Of a stretch of DNA of 50,158 bases, positions 48,901-50,158 are shown piece after piece. The notes under the pieces were generated by a model. The model made no database searches. It was not told where the DNA came from and saw only the letters and a list, made by a program, of their open reading frames with translations. A program made the translations under genes and the position numbers. Within the stretch, counting starts at the first letter, position 1. The number at the start of each line of letters is the position of its first letter. This stretch comes from an uncultured Aquimarina sp. (GTDB taxonomy: Bacteria; Bacteroidota; Bacteroidia; Flavobacteriales; Flavobacteriaceae): the NCBI GenBank assembly GCA_947489195.1, contig CANLCT010000032.1, positions 1 through 50,158 of the forward strand, given 5' to 3'.

Positions 48901-50158
48901 CTTTCAGAGTACCAGCAACTACAAATTTACAGTTGATTCCAAATACATTTTATAAGATTAGATTTTATCTATATAATAATCCAGCACCAAATGCAGATTC
49001 GATAACTATTGACAATATAGCTTTCAGAAGTTTATTATGTACAGAATCAGATTTTGATGGTGATGGTATTCCAAATAGTGTCGATCTAGATAGTGATAAT
49101 GATGGTATTTATGATGTAGTTGAAAGTGGAAATCCATTAGCAACCGATACAGATAATGATGGTCGTATAGATACAGGAGGTACAGTAGCAGTAGGAGCCA
49201 ATGGAATTCCAAATGAAGTGGATAGTGATGATGATGCTTTTTCAGCAACCGGAACAACACCAGTAAATAGTTTTGGTACCGATGGGGCAGATTATGTGGA
49301 TATTGATGCAGATGATGATGGTATTGTTGATAATATTGAGGCACAAACTACAGCAGGTTATATAGCACCTAGTGGAACAGATATAGATGGAGATGGTATT
49401 GATGATGTGTATGATCCAGTTGATGATACAGATATTTCAGCTCCAGTGGCTGGAGTTGGTACTGCAATTGTATTAACAAATACGGATGCAGCTACAGGTG
49501 ATGCGATTCCAGATTATTTAGATACAGATAGTGATGCAGATAATGAATCGGATACGGTTGAAGCTTATGATACTAATGATGACGGAATAGCAGATACTTT
49601 ACCAGCAGGAACTGATACAGATGGGGATGGATTAGATGATAATTTTGATTTAGTTGATTTAACTACTACCTCACTTACTAATCCAACGAATAATGGTCAA
49701 ACTGCTATTAATCCATTTCCAGATACAGATAATACCAATAATAGCGAGCCAAATTGGAGAGAATTACAAGATGCAGACATGGATGGCATTCCAGATGTGG
49801 TGGATTTAGATGATGACAATGATGGAATTCCAGATTTAGTAGAAAGTGGAGGAAATGACCCAAGTGCAGATGATGATAATGATGGTATTCCAAATTATTT
49901 AGATGTAGATCCAGATGGTTTGCCAGGTACACCAGACTTACCAGATGGAAATAACGATGGTATTCCAGATATATATGACACGGACGGAGATGGTATAGCG
50001 AATCACTTAGATTTAGATGCGGATAATGACGGAATCTTTGATGTAGTAGAAACGGGCAATGGAGCTTTAGATACCGATGGCGATGGTCAGGTAGACACAG
50101 ATGTAACAGGAGTAGGGAACAATGGCGTACCAGACTTAGTAGAGCCAACGCCCGATGA
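39999..50158 (+). CDS. Secreted giant modular TSP3-repeat protein 5 (partial, runs off the window)
   Basis: An uninterrupted frame opens at the ATG at 39999 and stays open to the window end: 3386 codons plus two bases with no stop. The N-terminus is a long signal peptide (about 1-39, ending SVVFA before Q40). TSP3-like repeats start near residue 154. A 'RWDPN'-type module (about 186-438) and a choice-of-anchor U-like domain (about 548-728, beginning near [15 protein letters not shown], with [16 protein letters not shown] and [12 protein letters not shown]) follow. Many [22 protein letters not shown] repeats come next. A second 'RWDPN' module (about 1468-1708) and three diverged copies of a roughly 650-residue unit complete the visible part. 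Two of those copies contain a 521-codon stretch with no mismatch. By analogy to SprB-like adhesins it may end in a type IX secretion domain outside the window. Confidence 0.85.
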   Translation, partial: MKKITSTSFFSIRNKKESLLIGKSLTVLLLWLYTSVVFAQFPVVPTVPNPFVPDTVINSSQDIEVNVTTVGMNGSIAYVVTDLGLNIYAVQPGFNTLGVVNLGTFIPNQYLVYSLSFDGPLPTTLVPGSNLNIVETTLCNAIIGPVQIQVDPIFIDTDGDGVNDVVDLDDDNDGIIDVIESNCNISGATSLGLIWDPNIDPATQADSRTNFNTGNPKNTRYEPSQFDVSFGLPIGFVQNNVANVIFGSGLVDESLDAANTVEIQGYYFVSGADEVDAVAAKAANDYLEYGFTMQTDRTVMLRSYNLQDVVTFMPGIYQTTRGLNLSANQANPDDRPQYADFTYQIEISTDNFATSTVLVPSKTTVRRADGNTFTNAFDDASLPPTDPFFFHFEEFAVFPQFQLTPSVTYKVRLYLFASEDQSSNGYVTFDNFRLNVSDCPDADLDMDGIINQLDLDTDGDGCADAVEGGGNFLETDLSNSSINGGNTGTGFTGDPTVGGVVTNLTGVITDPDPVGNNIVTATGLVVTTATPTGEMQTLNISQDDTMQNCDDQDGVDIVVEDGAPNGGDGNNDGTLDSLQPDVASIPDGSGTGSYVTLEVSGCDQITKMELKQEADLASLDEEYEYPFGLIDFRLECGNIGDIATIKYYWYGITALEQRDAYRKFGFDRFGGVLANSIYRNFIISEAIENVNGANVYTVTYTITDGLFGDDETLGRFIEDPTGPAIADNTDNDSFPDLVDTDDDNDGIPDALECTSYTGSPVFSGTGNSIVGTINNTDGTEVFNITYSDTNNAATSGVGGITTTPADSPAELTFNQNSQFSVQAEVASLTLSGLPIGTYTLNAQLDPVTFVATGATLLPDGLTINVTTTEANVTTADFIDPQALNTLQIISTSLDTANSFDIGVSLTGLACPDSDGDGIPDNLDIDSDNDGIPDNVEAQSTAGYQPPLNNDTDMDGLDDQYDPEFGGSTPITTPENSDTDTIPDYLDTDSDNDGILDVIESGETPATNANDIDGDGLLDAYDDVQTPSGDPFDVNDDLDGGSVDTPNIQNANTAEVDYRDPTTDADNDGIPDSVDVDDDNDGILDSIENATCTTSSISETIFTDNFSGHVATSGGAASALNNPSNTSTELLFEAVKTTPFGNYAVVDNANSWFSLLPDTTGNPVMAIDAASGSANTPSDVYRVAIDVELGSIYTFGYDIWSRPTPLVSLSVFVDPDGAAGPLLPIVILANNQAPDQVLTSVTAEWEATVTGTAEFFIEFDAFPGGGNGRNFYIDDVFISRILCDSDGDGVANIFDIDSDNDGIPDNVEVQPTVGYTAPAVSVQTATDPFPGLPYPVGSTPFDPIAQNIDADALPDYLDLDSDNDGLLDVIESGQTIATNTNDIDGDGLLDAYDDVNTPAGDPFDVNDDLDNGASDTPNTDTGVVGQTDTDVDFRDLLEPLDSDMDGLPDAVDLDDDNDGILDVTENDCALTGPVELLARWDPNQAGSVNDGNNGNTGSPKVDRYEPSFVENTIVESTVPVSSIGSGLVDESLDPANSVEVQGYFYLSGADETTAAAAATNGDYIEFSFTTLGTESHLSRFINVQDIPTFINLTLRPRGENLSNNALFPIHSDFRYQLEISADNFTTSTVLVADTQTVRPTDGVTYTSSTNIPLPPPPAFVQPWEEFAVTPELALAPSTTYKLRLLIFASEDISGNGLVTLDNFRFNVITCNESDFDGDGIPNSVDLDSDNDGIYDVVESGNPLATDTDNDGRIDTGGTVAVGANGIPNEVDSDDDATNATATTPVNSFGTDGADYLDIDADDDGIVDNIEAQTTGGYQSPLGVDTDMDGVDDRYDPDNGGTAITPTNTDAAFVNSDTIPDYLDLDSDGDTESDTIEAYDTNQDGIPEVGPANADADGDGLDDNFDLVDLLTIPTTNPINGGQTATNPFPDADMPGMEPDWRESNDSDNDGVPDSADLDDDNDGILDTDEDPNIDLDNNPNTGDPADIDPDGDGIPNHLDIDSDNDGIPDNVEAQPTVGYIAPGTDGVVAPGDVGGTGIPLVYDQTLGLGTPENSDTDTIPDYLDTDSDNDGLLDTAEAGLAIPTNTNDIDMDGLLDAFDADNSSSDVNNNLDGGSVDTPNTDTTDPTQTDTDVDYRDPLEPLDTDGDGIPDVTDLDDDNDGILDVEEGQCAPNASPGPSPLMLLYDNGGGDLSPTTVGNDFIASASSQIFGSGVSYTEDPNNVGGGYIDLQGVDQPDLVSAIADNDYLEINFTTGNDPYSISQLFFFGEPVGVPAVDFRSGYQYQVEISGDNFASSVVLFDEATLSPPTSSFRVPATTNLQLIPNTFYKIRFYLYNNPAPNADSITIDNIAFRSLLCTESDFDGDGIPNSVDLDSDNDGIYDVVESGNPLATDTDNDGRIDTGGTVAVGANGIPNEVDSDDDAFSATGTTPVNSFGTDGADYVDIDADDDGIVDNIEAQTTAGYIAPSGTDTDGDGIDDVYDPVDDTDISAPVAGTGTVIVPTNTDATFTNSDAIPDYLDTDSDGDAESDTIEAYDTDQDGVADTVPAGADADGDGLDDNFDGITLGTGTASTNPTNGGQTATNPFPDADMPGMEPDWREGNDTDGDGIPDSADLDDDNDGILDTDEDPNIDLDNNPNTGDPADIDPDGDGIPNHLDIDSDNDGIPDNVEAQPTVGYIAPGTDGVVAPGDVGGTGIPLVYDQTLGLGTPENSDTDTIPDYLDTDSDNDGLLDTAEAGLAIPTNTNDIDMDGLLDAFDADNSSSDVNNNLDGGSVDTPNTDTTDPTQTDTDVDYRDPLEPLDTDGDGIPDVTDLDDDNDGILDVEEGQCAPNASPGPSPLMLLYDNGGGDLSPTTVGNDFIASASSQIFGSGVSYTEDPNNVGGGYIDLQGVDQPDLVSAIADNDYLEINFTTGNDPYSISQLFFFGEPVGVPAVDFRSGYQYQVEISGDNFASSVVLFDEATLSPPTSSFRVPATTNLQLIPNTFYKIRFYLYNNPAPNADSITIDNIAFRSLLCTESDFDGDGIPNSVDLDSDNDGIYDVVESGNPLATDTDNDGRIDTGGTVAVGANGIPNEVDSDDDAFSATGTTPVNSFGTDGADYVDIDADDDGIVDNIEAQTTAGYIAPSGTDIDGDGIDDVYDPVDDTDISAPVAGVGTAIVLTNTDAATGDAIPDYLDTDSDADNESDTVEAYDTNDDGIADTLPAGTDTDGDGLDDNFDLVDLTTTSLTNPTNNGQTAINPFPDTDNTNNSEPNWRELQDADMDGIPDVVDLDDDNDGIPDLVESGGNDPSADDDNDGIPNYLDVDPDGLPGTPDLPDGNNDGIPDIYDTDGDGIANHLDLDADNDGIFDVVETGNGALDTDGDGQVDTDVTGVGNNGVPDLVEPTPD
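45847..47409 (+). repeat. 1,563-bp identical direct repeat, copy 1
   Basis: Line-by-line comparison found no mismatch between this stretch and 47821-49383 (offset 1974 bases, exactly 658 codons). It covers TSP3-like repeats and one full beta-rich module (46496-47065). Identity ends at 47410 (C versus T), continues with that one difference to 47480, and then breaks off. On the left a G/A difference at 45846 marks the edge. Confidence 0.95.
47821..49383 (+). repeat. 1,563-bp identical direct repeat, copy 2
   Basis: This is the second copy of the block at 45847-47409, in the same reading frame of the same gene. The 411 bases between the copies align only partly with the sequences before copy 1 and after copy 2, so an identical core sits between diverged spacers. 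Confidence 0.95.

Noticed and set aside
46168..49344. Long antisense frames rich in His, Tyr and Leu opposite the giant gene
   Set aside because: They are the complement of GAT/GAT/AAT-rich Asp/Asn repeats, have no initiation signals, and occur wherever TSP3 repeats occur. Composition explains them.
45847..49383. Transposon or IS duplication
   Set aside because: The repeat is inside one reading frame, encodes only surface-protein modules, and has no transposase, terminal inverted repeats or target-site duplication.

Overview
This window looks like a chromosomal segment from a marine-type Flavobacteriaceae (Bacteroidota). The evidence is AT-rich DNA, few Shine-Dalgarno sequences, and gene neighbourhoods typical of that family (small TM protein-mutL-rhomboid-rhomboid-EEP, and parA-parB-DUF5683-dapB-lepB-wbqC). 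It also carries very large secreted proteins built from DxDxDGxxD calcium-binding (thrombospondin type 3-like) repeats. No rRNA, tRNA, CRISPR array, IS element or phage gene was seen.

Left part (1-14.5 kb), housekeeping. A heptamer tandem array (1-77) abuts the stop codon of a 2-oxoglutarate/Fe(II)-type oxygenase on the minus strand. Two lipoprotein genes follow on the plus strand (lipocalin-like and OmpA-like). A tightly packed plus-strand operon (2727-7902) encodes a small tail-anchored protein, MutL, two rhomboid-family proteins, an endonuclease/exonuclease/phosphatase-fold protein and a DUF6122 membrane protein. A convergent minus-strand cluster (8056-13569) encodes ParA, ParB, a DUF5683 protein, DapB, a large signal peptidase I and a WbqC-like protein. 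A YebC/PmpR regulator lies upstream of it.

Middle (14.7-18.0 kb), a signalling patch. It holds a soluble multi-PAS histidine kinase, a single-domain response regulator 17 nt downstream, and a convergent BLUF blue-light photoreceptor. The BLUF gene is transcribed divergently from the first large surface-protein gene.

Right part (18.2-50.2 kb), five consecutive plus-strand genes for secreted modular proteins of 862, 848, 2002, 3125 and at least 3386 residues; the last runs off the window. All have signal peptides. They alternate pairs of Asp-rich TSP3-like repeats with variable beta-rich modules, often set between cysteines. The first four end in a shared C-terminal signature (CC-x-I-x-P...-P-N-stop). 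The third and fourth genes are paralogues that share even their upstream regions. The fifth contains a 1,563-bp segment present twice with no mismatch seen by eye. The cluster looks like a recombining adhesin or surface-protein locus, and the light/PAS signalling genes beside it are plausible but unproven regulators.
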